Shown piece by piece: positions 1 through 12,206 of a DNA stretch of 64,000 nt (position 1 is its first letter; each line of letters opens with the position of its first letter). The stretch comes from Sarocladium kiliense (lineage: Eukaryota > Ascomycota > Sordariomycetes > Hypocreales > Sarocladiaceae): the NCBI GenBank assembly GCA_030734395.1, contig JAUZTG010000034.1:930001-994000 (forward strand). Reading direction: 5' to 3'. The notes under the pieces are model-generated. The model was not told where the DNA came from, ran no database searches, and saw only the letters and a program-made list of their open reading frames with translations. The translations under genes and the position numbers were made by a program.

Positions 1-682
1 AGAGGGGTACAGCATAACACGAACCGAAGCACCGAAAGACTTAGAGGGGAGAGGAGAGGTGAACTTGGCGCGGACGACGCCGGAGTTGCCTGTGCGGAAG
101 AAAAGTCAGTTCATGTCGTTCTCATCGCTCGAGGCTCATTGCCTCTATCAAAGTTGTTCGAACATACCGTGCGGCCGGGTGACCTTGCCCCAGATCACGC
201 GGATCTTGGAGCCGCGGACCTCCCTCGATGCGCGGTAGACGTAGGCGACCTTCTTGCCCAGGTAGAAGCTACATGGTATAGTCAGTATTGCCATCTCGCT
301 GAGGCTCGGCTTTGGCAAGAACGTACTTGGCAGCATTGGTGTCATCGACACCCTCAATCTTGATGAGGCTGGTGCCAGGGTGAGTGACGTGGCGAGAGCG
401 CTGGTAGCTCAGGTGGCGTCCCCTGATGATATCCTCGTTAGCCAATGGTCCCATCATGTGCCGTAAAGAAATTCGAATTCGCGATGTGCGCGTTCGGTCG
501 ACGCCGCTCGGTTCGTGTGAAGAGCAGAAGCATTCTTCGCCGGATCCTAAGGAAGAGACTCACTTGACGTATACTGCAAGGCAAGAAAGTCAGTCACTGC
601 ATCCGAAGTGAAGATGTTTGCGATCAGAAGAACGCGACGGCGAGGATTTCTACTCACATCTGTGACCGGCTTCGGAAGGCAT
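1..682 (-). CDS. RPL33: 60S ribosomal protein eL33 (RPL33/RPL35A), 3' end off the window
   Basis: Structural protein of the large cytosolic ribosomal subunit. Exons on the minus strand are 682-658, 573-564, 422-327, 268-168 and 89-1. Joined, they give 107 residues that start MPSEAGHRLYVKGRHLSYQR, carry the family core NFYLGKKVAYVYRASREVRG and end FGASVRVMLYPS. Yeast Rpl33 has 107 residues and ends with a similar YPSNI, so only about two codons and the stop lie outside the left edge. Exon 2 is only 10 nt and is needed to encode the YVK stretch. Every join has GT...AG ends and keeps the frame. The start is the only ATG giving the conserved N-terminus. It is divergent from the G6PD gene, about 2.2 kb away. 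The identification is firm; the micro-exon is supported by reading frame and homology only. Confidence 0.95.
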
Positions 683-1498
683 CGTGAAGTATGTCGAGGC
701 ACCCGCCCTTCTCTATAAACCGAACTGGTTGGTGAAGGGAATGTTGGAAGTGTCTTAGCGAAAAGACCTCTCCTGTTTGTTGCTGATGCACGGCGTTAGT
801 TGTCGGGTCGTGATGATTCGGACGGAGTGGTAGAGTGGATGCGATTCTGGTGCGCACCTTCCTCGACTAATTTTTGAAACCCTCGATCACGTGCCCAGGG
901 CTGCTCATCTGTCGTATGTGGCTAAGCAGCGCCGCCACATATAAGTGGGTAGTCGATGTGGCTGGAACCACAACGTTAGTGGTGGGGTTCTCACAATTCA
1001 CCACGCCTATGTTATCACCGTTGTCGGCGCATTTTTCTGGTGTTATCAGATTCAATCTAGCGAAGTGACCGATGCTTCAAGGCGCTTGCTGGTGCGATTT
1101 GGCGCCAATCTTGGGGTTTCTGCAACTATCTCTAAATTCCGCTACACCCATGCGCGCGATTTTGAGGCATTGGGCAAAGCAGCTCCGCGGAAGCTGGGTC
1201 GGCCAAGTTCCAGCCCTCACGGTGAGAGGGGATCATGCCTCCCAAATCCCGCATGTAATTGTCAGTCTGCTCGTGAACTTAACGCCGATGGGTTATGACT
1301 GGCCCGGCAATAGAAGGCTTAGGAGCATATGTGATTTCTACATTGGAACGTTTCTCCGCAGCTTGTGCCAGCCATTTGATGAACAAGGACTAAGGCAATG
1401 CCTGCACAACTTGGAAGAATGGTCTGAGACAAGATACATGGAAGACCAGGAATAACCAAGGGGTCCTGTGCAACGAAGGCAAGTCGTCTTAAGTCTGT

Positions 1499-1516
1499 GT
1501 ACTCTGTACGGAGTAC
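1499..1516. repeat. Near-perfect 18-bp palindrome
   Basis: The sequence GTACTCTGTACGGAGTAC reads the same on both strands except for one mismatched pair. A shorter relative, GTCCGTACGGAGTAC, occurs at 15503-15517. The shared core is TACGGAGTAC. Confidence 0.8.
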
Positions 1517-2689
1517 CAAGTAAGTGTCTGGGAGCAGACAGTTTACGACTTGCCTCGAACAAGGACGTGTGGATCTGTCACAGCGTGCGTGGGGGTAATG
1601 GAAAGGCCGCACCATCCGCCGACAGCCTTCTGTTTATTGTACCGGCTTTGAACCATCGCGACATTCATACGAGGCTCATTGCGGCTTGCAAAAGAAGTGA
1701 CCCTTGATGAACCTCCACCCAGATAAGGCGAAATTCGGTCACAGATACCGACGGTCAAAGGAACTCGCTGGCCAAGTGGGCAAAGCACTGTCCACGGGGA
1801 CGTTTCCGTTGATCTCAGACTGCACGCCGGCATAGGCCCCGGACACGCTAAGTCGTGTCGACCGACGTCCGGAGAGTCAGGGTCGCGCAATAGACGGAAG
1901 CGTGCTGATGTAACTGCGGGTTCGCCTCTTAGTAAGGCTAATTGCTGGAGGGTCCGGGTCAGTTGGGCGGCTGAATTCTATCAGGCATCTTAGGTATGTA
2001 CCTTCTAGGGATGGACGAGGGGATGGGTGTGACTAAGGCCATGAATCTAATGGGTTGTCGTATATGAGTTGAGCATTGGTTGGAGGAGCTTGGTGCAGGC
2101 GGCTGAGCGATGGCAATGGTTCTCAGCGACATCCTGAGTCTCCAGGTCGTAATGGTTGGAAGCCGAGTCCACCTGGGTTCTGCTTCAGTCGATGATGAAG
2201 CTGTCCTTGCCGGTTGCGGGGCCTTTGCGCCTCACCGTGGCAGGGCCGCCGGCGCCGGAGTTAGAGCCCATATCTGTCGCCCAGTGAGGTTGCTCAGCGG
2301 CACCCACCCGCTAATGCAACGAAGGGGCCTTTCGCTGAGGTGCAGCTACCATCGGTGGCCTCGTCCCGGCGGGGGCGTCCTTCGTCATAAATCCGTCGCC
2401 TGCACAGCGACAAGATGAGCATGAGGTTTATTGAGGTTTTGAGGATCCAGCTTCACGACATTTACTGAAGATTATAGGCCGGTACAACGGCACATTGGCT
2501 AGTGTCGGCTGCAAAACACATTTGCTACCTGTGTCTTGGCTGTTGCATCTTGCTCCTCAGGCTCCGACGTGCTCGTATCTCACTCATCGCCATTGTGACA
2601 GCGCTACGGCTCCATTCCCATTACTAGTACCTTGCCTGAGAGAACCTTGGGTCCCCTCTGACGCATCAGGTCTCGCATCTTCCACCTCT

Positions 2690-2859
2690 CCCCCCAGCAG
2701 CTGCTAAGTCCTCCACCCACCTTGCTTGAACATTTTCCGCCGCATCCTTCATTCCTCCTACCTCGCCATCTCGCCTCGCCTTTTTCTCCTATCAACTCAA
2801 CCGATACCTTCATCACACTCCCGTACAGCTTCAATCGGCTCTGGTCGTCCTTCGTCACC
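2690..2859 (+). promoter_or_regulatory. Pyrimidine-rich leader of the G6PD gene
   Basis: The 170 bases before the G6PD start are strongly C/T-rich, with runs such as CCACCTCTCCCCCC and TTCATTCCTCCTACCTCG. The start sits in a good fungal context (CACCATGGC). CT-rich tracts just upstream of the start are common at transcription start regions of strongly expressed filamentous-fungal genes. The transcription start itself is not determined here. Confidence 0.5.
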
Positions 2860-4765
2860 ATGGCTCAGTCTTCCGCCTCTGGGTGCGTCTCCTTCCCTCA
2901 CTCTGTTATGCCCCGCCATCGTCGCCCGCGCCAAAACCCTGGCGAGGGGCAAAGCTACACAACACAGCAAACAGCGCTCCAAGGAATCTCGAGCTTCTAG
3001 CTGACAAATACATCTCTACAGCACGATGGAGCTCAAGGAGAACACAACCATTGTGGTCCTTGGTGCTTCTGGCGATTTGGCCAAGAAGAAGACCGTACGG
3101 CCCTTCTGTTCCGTCCCATCCGCGTGAAGCAATACTGACGTCTTTGCGCCTCATAGTTCCCTGCACTCTTCGGTCTCGTGAGCCAACCCCGACGACTTCC
3201 ACAATCATGCGCATACGCACATGTCGTGTTCGATATTAACATTTCTAACAGTACCGAAACCAATTCCTCCCTAAAGATGTCAGGATTGTCGGCTACGCCC
3301 GGACGAAGATGGACCATGAAGAGTTCCTGCGCCGCGTCCGCTCTTACATGAAGACTCCGACCAAGGAGATTGAGCATCAGCTCGATGAATTTTGCAAGCT
3401 CTGCACATACGTCTCTGGCCAATACGACAAGGACGAATCCTTCAATGAGCTTACCAAGCATCTTGAGGAGTTCGAGAAAGACCGCCCCGAAGCCCACCGC
3501 TTGTTTTACATGGCTCTGCCTCCCAGTGTCTTTACAATCGTCTCACAGCATCTGAAGCGATGCTGTTACCCCACTCGCGGTATTGCCCGTGTCATTGTAG
3601 GTCAATGCCGGTTCCATTGGATATCAGCTGTTAGTAACCTAGCTCTCTAGGTCGAGAAGCCTTTCGGCAAAGACCTCGCCAGCTCTCGCGAGCTGCAGAA
3701 GTCACTCGAGCCCGACTGGAAGGAGGATGAGCTCTTCCGTATCGATCACTATCTTGGCAAGGAGATGGTCAAGAACATTCTCATTCTTCGATTTGGTAAC
3801 TCCTTCCTCGGTGCCACTTGGAACCGTCACCACATCGACAACGTTCAGATCTCTTTCAAAGAGCCCTTCGGCACGGAGGGCCGTGGTGGTTACTTTGACG
3901 AATTCGGCATCATCCGCGATGTCATGCAGAACCATCTTCTCCAGGTCCTGACTCTGCTTGCGATGGAGCGGCCAATTTCCTTCGATGCGGAGGATATTCG
4001 TGACGAAAAGGTCCGAGTTCTTCGGGCTATCCCCGCTATTGAGCCCAAGAACGTCATTATCGGTCAGTATGGCAAGTCACTTGATGGCAGCAAGCCTGCC
4101 TACAAGGAGGATGATACTGTCCCTAAGGACTCGCGATGCCCAACTTTCTGCGCCTTGGTTGCCTACGTCAAGAACGAGAGATGGGATGGTGTGCCTTTCA
4201 TCATGAAGGCAGGAAAGGCTCTCAACGAGCAGAAGACGGAAATCCGCATCCAGTTCAAGGACGTCACCTCTGGTATCTTTAAGGACATTCCCCGGAACGA
4301 ACTTGTTATGCGCATTCAACCCAACGAGAGTGTCTATATCAAGATGAACTCCAAGCTTCCTGGACTGAGCATGCAGACCGTCGTCACAGAGCTTGATCTC
4401 ACCTACCGCCGCCGTTTCTCTGATCTCAAGATCCCTGAGGCTTACGAGTCACTTGTTCTTGACTGCCTCAAGGGCGACCACTCTAACTTCGTCCGTGATG
4501 ACGAGCTGGACGCCAGTTGGCGTGCCTTTACCCCTCTTCTGCACTACCTCGACGATAACAAGGAGATCATCCCTATGGAATACCCCTATGGTAAGAGCCT
4601 GCAAAGTGTCTACTGTTGTATTCCTTACCCTGCTAACAATGGCCAGGTTCGCGTGGTCCTGCTGTCCTTGATGAATTCACTGCTTCCTACGGTTACAAGT
4701 TCAGCGACGCCGCTGGCTACCAGTGGCCAACGACGGAGACACAGCCTCTTCAGAACAAGTTGTAA
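2860..4765 (+). CDS. zwf1: Glucose-6-phosphate 1-dehydrogenase
   Basis: Oxidises glucose 6-phosphate with NADP+, the first step of the oxidative pentose phosphate pathway and a main cytosolic NADPH source. Exons are 2860-2882, 3022-3094, 3157-3177, 3252-3596, 3651-4590 and 4647-4765, giving 506 residues, normal for the family. Visible motifs are the NADP-binding GASGDLAKKK (residues 22-31) and the substrate-binding RIDHYLGKE (184-192) with the catalytic histidine environment. Exon 3 is only 21 nt and encodes FPALFGL. The N-terminal region is cut by four introns, and the catalytic body is one long exon. The C-terminus is slightly ambiguous: a donor-like GTAAGT overlaps the TAA stop (4763-4765), and splicing to an AG near 4840 would change only the last residue before another stop. 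No regulatory site is clear beyond the CT-rich leader. Confidence 0.96.
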
Positions 4766-5725
4766 GTGCTTGCGACATAGCCTTTAGATGTCTGTTTGGC
4801 AATTCGTTTGTGAAGGAGAAGGATCTGACAATGGCATAGCTGATTGAGGAGATGGCCGTCATAATGGGAGTTCAGACAGGCAAGCAAGCCAGGGGAAGGG
4901 GTCAGGTAACATTGAACTGGAATGACCTCCAGAGGAAAGTTGGCCAGTACCCTTTAACAGGATCAAAAGAGCCAAGGTTATATTTTACGCAATGTGCGAG
5001 GTGTCTTCAGGCCGGGTCAGATATATATGCGCAGCCACTTAACGTTCCTTAGGCGCGCGAGATGGTCTCGGTAGATAGGCCTCAACAGGTGTTGCGGCGG
5101 CTCAAAAGGATGGTACTCTTGAAATTATGGAATCTGCCTTATGCGGCGCTCAATTCTTATCTTGCATTTATCTAATCTCGAAACAATAGTAGAGAAACCC
5201 CCCCGAGGAACGAGGACATTCAGAAACTCGCATGCTTGTGCAAGTGGCTAATCGTGTAAGGTCGTGCGAATGACATCAGCGTTGTGTGACGCGCACCAGC
5301 ATCAGAGATCTCTCGCAACAATTACGGTTGAATGGGCACCTGGAGACGGGAGTTGACTATTGTGACGCTGTTGCACTTCTGTGCCGCCAGCTAGAGCTGC
5401 CGACGCCTTGGGCCTAGCAGTCAATCACCGTGTTTGCCAGCAAGCACTATCGAACCTTCAAAGCGATGTGAAACTTCTATTTTACGAGTACGCAGCTGAT
5501 CGCTATTGTTGGCCGCCCTGCAAGGGGCTGAACAGCGGAAACTTCCCTAGCGCCGCAATGGTGAAGGGCGGCGACACCAACCTTACCTGAACAGGGATTC
5601 GTATGATGACTAAGATTTCGACGAGACTACCCAATCCTCGCAACTGGCCATCCTTTCAACACGAACAACAAACGACTCCAAGCGACGGCGCATCATGACC
5701 GGAGCGCGCATAGCGACTGCGCATC
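4766..5725. other. Intergenic region, G6PD 3' side to Med14 5' side
   Basis: This 960 bp holds the G6PD terminator region and the Med14 promoter. A C7 run lies near 5198. Small ORFs (for example 5381-5590) have no recognisable family and no splice partners. Nothing else is seen apart from the uORF at its right end. Confidence 0.65.
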
Positions 5726-5775
5726 ATGAACGAGGTGCGCCCATCAACACAGGAGGATCCCAATCTTCCCGATGA
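5695..5775 (+). promoter_or_regulatory. Upstream ORF overlapping the Med14 start codon
   Basis: An ATG at 5695 opens a 26-codon frame that ends at TGA 5773-5775. It is out of frame with, and runs across, the Med14 ATG at 5726. If the transcript begins upstream of 5695, scanning ribosomes meet this ATG first. The main start would then be reached by leaky scanning only, since reinitiation would have to move backward. Confidence 0.55.
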
Positions 5776-8700
5776 GATCGAGCACATCACGGCGGGCCTG
5801 ATCCCGCTTTCGCGCATCCTCACGCGTCTCGCTCAGGTGACGCACAATGCTCTCCAGGAAAAGATCGTGGAGCTGGGGCAGATGCCCCTGCCAGCCCCGG
5901 ACGGCAGCTCCTCGCCCGAGAACCTCGCAAAGAAGTTAGCACTGCTTAACTTCGCCCACGACTCGCACTCAAAATGGGTGAAGGCTCTGGTGATCGCCGA
6001 CTGGAGTCGGAAGATCAACAAAGTCCGGAAGCTCATCGACCTCAATAATCATCTAAACAAGAAGCAAATCACATACAGGCAAGCTCTTGATGGCATAGGG
6101 CTCGTCAAGAGAGACTTGACGTTTGCGCGGATGCCTAGCCCCGACTTCAAAACCGCACTCCAGGTTCTCTCCACTGGAAAAGGATCATGGATGCCTGACG
6201 TGAGCAGAAAGAGCTGTGCCCCTTGCGCGTGAGAACACTGACTGATCGAAACAGATGTTTTACATCGAACCACCAGCCTTGACGAGAGAAGAGCAACTAA
6301 AATGGATCGGTGAACTCAACACACTCCTTTCCCTACGACTGAACCTGGAAGACTTCGACTCAATACCCCCAGCATTCAAAACCTACGAGATAGCTTCAGG
6401 TCGTGTAACATTCAAGGTTGCGCGAGAATTCGAAGTCGACCTCACTATTGCAGACGAAGATGTCAGCAAACAGTTTTGGTTCATTGATTTCCGCTTCTCC
6501 TTTAGCCCGGCGGCTGCCAACCTTCCCGATAACCTCAGATCATACCTCGAATCATGCGTCAATGAAGCTCTTCGTCAAGATGGACTCGCCGGATGCTATC
6601 AATTCTTGCACGAATTCGTGCTCACATACAAGATCAACGAACTCAAACGCCAGGCTCATCTGCTGAACCGAAACTTCTGGACGGGAAACCTCAAAGTGGA
6701 GCCTTTGCACAGAGCATTGGCAATACAATACTGGGTCAATCGTGGCCCAAGTGGCAGACCAAAGAGCTGGGTGTTGATTGCCGTGGAAAGCGGCAACGGC
6801 GACGGCACGAGTGCAAAGTCAAGCTCGCTCGTTGCAAAGTGGTACCGGGACAATAAAGAGGTGCCGAACACTATTGTGCCGCTCGATGAGGCGCAGCTTT
6901 CTGCAGAGTCCCTTCTTCGAGAAGTTGTTGGCATGCACATCGAACATATTCTCACCTCAATTCATGACAAACTCGCCGCTGTCGCCCGCTTCCAAAACAA
7001 GGAAGCAACTCTATCTTTGCACATATCAAGAAACGACCCGGCTGCCTCTTCATTAGCGATGCAAGTCAGTTACAATAAGGAGGCAACGTTATTGATGGAA
7101 CCTGCGACGGGGTCTTTCTCAGTCAAACCGCACTCCAGGTTCACGCTGCAGCATGAATACCAGCTGAACAACAGTAGCGGACAGGGACAGGATGGGGCAA
7201 GCTGCCTAGAAGCTGTGCGATGCGCACTAGTCGAAGATGAGATCAATCGAAAGGGAAACCAAATGGGTTGGTCGATACGGAAGGCCCCTTTAACAGTGGA
7301 ACAACTACGCTCTATCACTGGACTCCGAGATTGGACGCGGACAATATGTCTACAAAGAGAGGGTTGGGAACAACATTGGTACATAGTTGTCTTCCTGGGA
7401 ATGAGCGGCGATGCTTGGTGGCTCATTGAAGGGTATGAAAAATCCTCATCCTTCAAGACTAAACTCTTGACTAACCTTCTTTCCAGAGAACGAGACAGCT
7501 CAAGTCGTGGGCCTAGATTTCATGCCAAGCTGCCTCTTGACAAGGGTCCGCCTAAGATGTCAGATGCCTTCTGGGATGACTTGACAATATGCGCCACCGG
7601 AATGATAGCTCAGGCCATTGACCTGGCAGATCTGCACCGCATGGGAGTCAAGAGTCGCACCAACGGGGAAGCAAGCTGGTCATTATCACAGAACATCGCA
7701 TTGCCCGCCGTCGAAGTCGCATTGTCCGCCATATTTCCCTCAATGGTCGTCAATGGTGGCCGGAAACCCATCGCCGGCTATGAGCATCCAGGTGCTGAGT
7801 CACTGCGCTCGCTTCTGCAGCCGAACGCCGCCCTCTTCTCGCATGCAAACCAGCCTTGGGCAAGCGACCTGGTGACTATACGCTTTACAGGATTGGAAGC
7901 AGCGCCAACAAGCAGTTCCGTTCAATCCAACGAGACGACGCAGAGCCTGTTACGGGTTTCGGAAGCCATCATTCACGTGGAAAGGCCTGCTCGCTTCGCA
8001 GCGTTGGAGCAGACTACGGACAAAGATGTCTCTTTTATACCCAAGACTGGAGAGTTCAAGCTGCGGTTGAGGCATCCTGTCGGTCAGTCCATCTTGCCGG
8101 TTCTGAGGTCTCGCATCAAGACTGTTGATAGATTCGTCAACTTTTTGGAGGCAGTTGAGAGTGGGAAGGGAGGTATCACCAGGGGTGAGGTCTCTCTTAA
8201 GGCCGTTTCATGCACCTACCCAGACTTCGGTCTTCAAGGGGATGTAGATGCAAAGCCCAGGCATTGGGAACTCGGGCTTCAACTTTCGGCGGATGAGATT
8301 ATAGTGACCTTGGAGAAGGATAACCCCCATCTTCTTGTCATCGACTTGCTGCAGAAGCTGGTGAACGCCGATGGCGGAGTCTGGTCGCTTATGGCATGGC
8401 TCCCGACGTCAATCGCCGCTATGCATGCGATACGAGACATCGAAATACGATGGTCAGAGCTTGAGGCAGCAGGCAAAGGGCACCTCCGAATATTTGCTAA
8501 GACCTTGGACTGGATGGGCATGTCCTTCACGATGTCGCCTACAGGCAAGCCTCAGCGGACTGCCAACTTCGACCTGAAAGTCCAGTCAAGAAGAGGGCAA
8601 GCACTCTGGCATATCCAAAGATTGGATATCAGCCTACCCAAGGATGATCCTTTCGGTCCCGCTCTGCAGAAGATCTGGGATGGCAGGGGCAAGAACTGGC

Positions 8701-8855
8701 TCGGACTTGGATCCAGTGCTGCCGGAGAATCAGATGACGGTATTGCTCTATTGCTTACGGCTGTGGACGATGCGTTGCGCGGTGTGCTCGATGCACCCCC
8801 ATCGCAAGCAGCAACGAAGACGCAGAAGGCATCGAACGTGGTGGTTCTGGACTGA
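5726..8855 (+). CDS. MED14: Mediator complex subunit 14 (Med14/Rgr1)
   Basis: Scaffold subunit linking the head, middle and tail modules of Mediator, the nuclear coactivator that bridges activators and RNA polymerase II. Exon 1 is 5726-6199 and exon 2 is 6255-8855. The 55-nt intron joins ...GSWMPD to MFYIEPPALTRE in phase 0. The product is 1024 residues, close to the yeast 1082. The N-terminus carries the family signature IPLSRILTRLAQVTHNALQE (about residues 27-46), followed by the helical Med14 N-terminal domain. The rest is the long, poorly conserved RGR1 body without catalytic motifs. Exon 2 alone has an in-frame ATG, but it lacks the conserved domain, so the 5726 start is chosen. An out-of-frame uORF overlaps the start. 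Confidence 0.93.
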
Positions 8856-9356
8856 GGTCGGGCACACGTCGATCGCAGGAAATAGGTCGTGGATATTGCG
8901 GAGGTAGACGGGCGAAGGAGCGTGTTGAGACGGAAGATCATGGCTTGATGGACAGGCATTCCAAATCAGTGATTTTGCGAGGCGCTGGTGGGCTTTGGTT
9001 TTCTTCGACTTTTCGATACATTATATGATACCTCGATACATCAGGTAGGATGAGCAAACCATGGGTTTCTTTTCCCCAAAATTGTCTTTTCCTCGGAACG
9101 GTCTCTTCTTAATGCCGTGACGCATAACCTTATTAGCGAGTTTCAAGTTGTAGATTCTTGTCTATTGATCAGAGCTCTTGCCCGAGACTGTGCGCCGAGG
9201 ATGTCTACATCTATTGGTACAAATGTCAAGTACTCGGATCTTGACCTCTTGATGGTGCTTATCGCCTGTTTATGCACCAAGCACCCCTGCCCAAAGGCAC
9301 TCCAATTCCTTGTGTGGCGATCAGTAGTTACAGGAGTATCAGTAACGCGACCGTCA
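8856..9356. other. Convergent 3' region between Med14 and HEM14
   Basis: About 500 bp between the stops of two convergent genes, expected to hold both 3' UTRs and polyadenylation regions. AT-rich patches occur near 9015-9045. No gene or repeat is seen. Confidence 0.65.
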
Positions 9357-11551
9357 TCACTTCGACCCCTCTCCATGGAAGACTATGTTTGGCTCGCGCG
9401 ATGCCAGGCTGACGTTCAGCTTGTAATTCGGGTCATAAGCATAGACAGCTGTCCTCACAGGAGCAACGGTTCGGGGATCCAACGGCACGGTAAGGTCGGA
9501 CTTGTTCCACACTGGCCCCAGCATGGCTTCCCAGTCGTTCTTGAGGTGGCTGCTGTGTACAGGCTTGGATGGATCAAGTCCAAAGGTGCCAGCGACCCAG
9601 CCATCATGGAGAGCGGCCATGCCGCCAATGCGGGTGAAGGAGCCACCGGTGGGGACCAGGCGGCCCTCGAATTCTTGCTCTAGTTGTTCTCTGAGTTCCT
9701 CGAGATGGTCGAGGTGACTAACGTTATGTTGGGGAATGCAGTTGCGAGAAAGGTTTGCCTCAGCGTGGCAGGGCATAGATGCAGGGATGCCGAGATGGCG
9801 TTGCAGAAGCTCACGAGCTTGCTGAATAGCCTCTTCGGGCGTGGGGATCTTTACACCAGGCTTCTCATAGTGGTGTCCGCCCATAAGTACGAAAAGTTTG
9901 GTACCTTCCGGCTCTTCAGGGTGATTATTCCCAATATCCGAATCGAAGAAAACTCCGAGTGCATGGTGGGGATTGACCTCTTGGCTTACAGACCTGGGAA
10001 TGAGGTAGCCGACGCCTGGTGGTTTGAGGTTCGGCTCGGGGAACCAGAGATTGACGGCCATAATGGAGACGCTCTCCATTTGTGAGAGAGTAGCCAGGTT
10101 GCCGGGAACCAAAGGCTTGAGATCGTGAGCACCAATCGTAGTATAGACCTTGTCGAACTGCGTCTTCACGCCAGTCTTCTCAGTCACCTGTGGTATCATA
10201 TTGGTGTCAATTTCCTGAATCATGCCAGTCTGCGAATGCCAAAGCTGCAGGAGGTTTGATAGCATAGGGGAGCTAAAAACCCACCTTGATCTTCTTGTTA
10301 CCGCGGGAATATTCCAACTTCCGCAGGGGCGTTCCCGTCTTGATCTCAACATTCGGCTGTGACCTCAGAGCCGCTTCCAAGGCTTTGGGAAGCGCCTCCA
10401 GTCCCTGAGAACCAAAGTGAAGCAACGCACCATTCTTCTCGGCGATATCCCTGGCCATCTTGCGCACCGCAGGGTCGCCGACGAAGCACGCGAGCGTCCA
10501 CATGTCTTGGTCACTTGCCACGATTTCTGCACCCATCTTCTTGGTGTAGAACATCCTCTCGAACATTGGGTACAAAGCTAACCGAGCCGAGAGCTTGTCA
10601 ATATCACCACCGTAGATACCATGTATCAAACCTGACATGATGTTGTCTGCTACGGCGCTGCTTCCGCAGATGTGCTTCATTAGTTGCGCGATAGATGGCT
10701 CCCCTTCGGGCATCGGCTTTCCAGCAAGGACGAATTTGAGATAGCCGAGGGCAGCAGCCGGTATGGTCCTCCACCAGAGTTCTTCGCTCGTGAATGCCGA
10801 AATGAACTGAGAGATCGAGGTGGGTACGGGGACGAGGTGGTCGGGATAGAAGAGGTATCGAGGTAGGTTCGGGGCAACCTGAGGTTGAAGGCCGAGTCGA
10901 ATACACTGTTGGTGATGCAACGTCAGCATTTGGCTTCACCAGTGGATGACGCCTTCCAGCCCATACCAGATCATAGAACACAAGATCATCAAACCGAGAA
11001 GTATTCTTTGTCAAACTCGACAGGGACCTGGGCCCGCGTTCGAAGTTCACAATGCCCTTCTTCCCACCAACATTCACCGGCACAGGGTCCGTCCGGATCC
11101 AACCTCCGAGTCTAGAATTCGCCTCGTAAAGGGTGATTTTGGTGCTCGGTTTGACCACTGAAGCCATATAGTATGCGGTTGTCAGCCCAGTGAGGCCACC
11201 CCCAACGATAGCTATATGCTTCCCATCCGCAGGCAACGGTTGGTTAGGATCAAGGTCGAAGGGCTCGTTAGGATCGACGCGCCCTGTCATGTCCAACACC
11301 ACGCTACCATCCTCTCTTCGCCTAATTGAATCATGGGTGAACTGATCTTCTTGTGTTGCATAGTTTCGTCGATGCGCCGGTCGAGATGTCGTTCTGCATA
11401 GGTCGGGACGTCGCGAGATGGGGTGGTGTGGAAGCTGAGCCCGGGTCGCGAGGGAGAGGCAACGGGCGCAGCGCGGGGCGAAAACGCCTGTCCGTGAGGA
11501 AGTCGAAGTCAGGAGCGCCATTGCGGCATCTTTGACGGGTTTTGGGGCCAT
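9357..11551 (-). CDS. HEM14: Protoporphyrinogen oxidase, mitochondrial
   Basis: FAD enzyme that oxidises protoporphyrinogen IX to protoporphyrin IX, the penultimate step of haem synthesis, at the mitochondrial inner membrane. Exons on the minus strand are 11551-10967, 10905-10285 and 10229-9357, giving about 692 residues. The N-terminal 60-70 residues are rich in Arg and Ser with almost no acidic residues, as in a mitochondrial presequence. The FAD-binding IAIVGGGLTGLTTAYYM follows at about residue 113, then LYEANSRLGGWIRTD. The C-terminal part has GGMAALHDGWVAGTFG. Intron 1 joins ...LVFYDL to CIRLGLQ. The second intron's acceptor is less certain: AGs at 10245, 10230 and 10215 are all in frame and change the product by only five residues each. 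It lies tail-to-tail with Med14 and is followed upstream by the NAB2 gene on the same strand. Confidence 0.93.
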
Positions 11552-12206
11552 GTGGCCGGTTCAATGGCGCGCGAAGCTGATGAAGAGCTCGAAGGTGGGA
11601 TGTCTAGTCGAAGTTCGGTGGTGGGCAGTTGAGCTATGTTGTATGGCAAGGTATGTAGTAGGCTGGAGGGCCTTGGCACCACGACTGCTATCCACACCGG
11701 CTTCAATACCTTGCTCAATAAAATATATCAACCGAATGATTTCGATAGCCTATGTAACATCACAATAACCGCTAGCATTATGGATGTGGTTCTAATGTTG
11801 TCGGGCCATGTACCCTTGGCCAGTTCAGCATCTCATAGATCACGAGCAGTTTGGAACATATTGTATGACGACGACAGCAAGATGCAAAGTCAATTCGCGT
11901 CGCCCAGCTTCATCTTTAGGAAGCTGAAAGAAATCATAAGAAAATACCAGCCGATCTATCCCAAGACCGCTCCATGACACGTACAAAGGTTCCTCCCTAA
12001 CAACAGTATCTCTTCTGCGAGCACTTCATTTCCAGCCTCGCCGAAGCCCTTCATAACGCCGCCCCCTACTGTGATTCCCTGCGCCTTGTCGCAACAGGAC
12101 TAAGGTCGCCATGTTCATACACAGAGTCCCTCGAAGAGAGCTCCTGGCCCATCCTCCTCCCCCACCCGTGTTCCACTCATCGAATGTTGGCTCAACAATA
12201 GCCTAT
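11552..12206. other. Intergenic region between HEM14 start and NAB2 stop
   Basis: About 650 bp holding the HEM14 promoter and the NAB2 3' region, both on the minus strand. ORFs here are short and unconvincing. No repeat or RNA gene is recognised. Confidence 0.6.

Larger units (their letters stand above)
683..2859. other. Intergenic region between divergent RPL33 and G6PD genes
   Basis: About 2.2 kb that must contain both promoters. Several ORFs of 60-130 codons occur on both strands, but none resembles a known family or shows a convincing exon structure. An 18-bp near-perfect palindrome lies at 1499-1516 and a pyrimidine-rich leader at about 2690-2859. Confidence 0.7.

Noticed and set aside
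423..563. Possible snoRNA in the RPL33 intron
   Set aside because: An ATGATG resembling a C box is present, but no matching D box or terminal stem was found.
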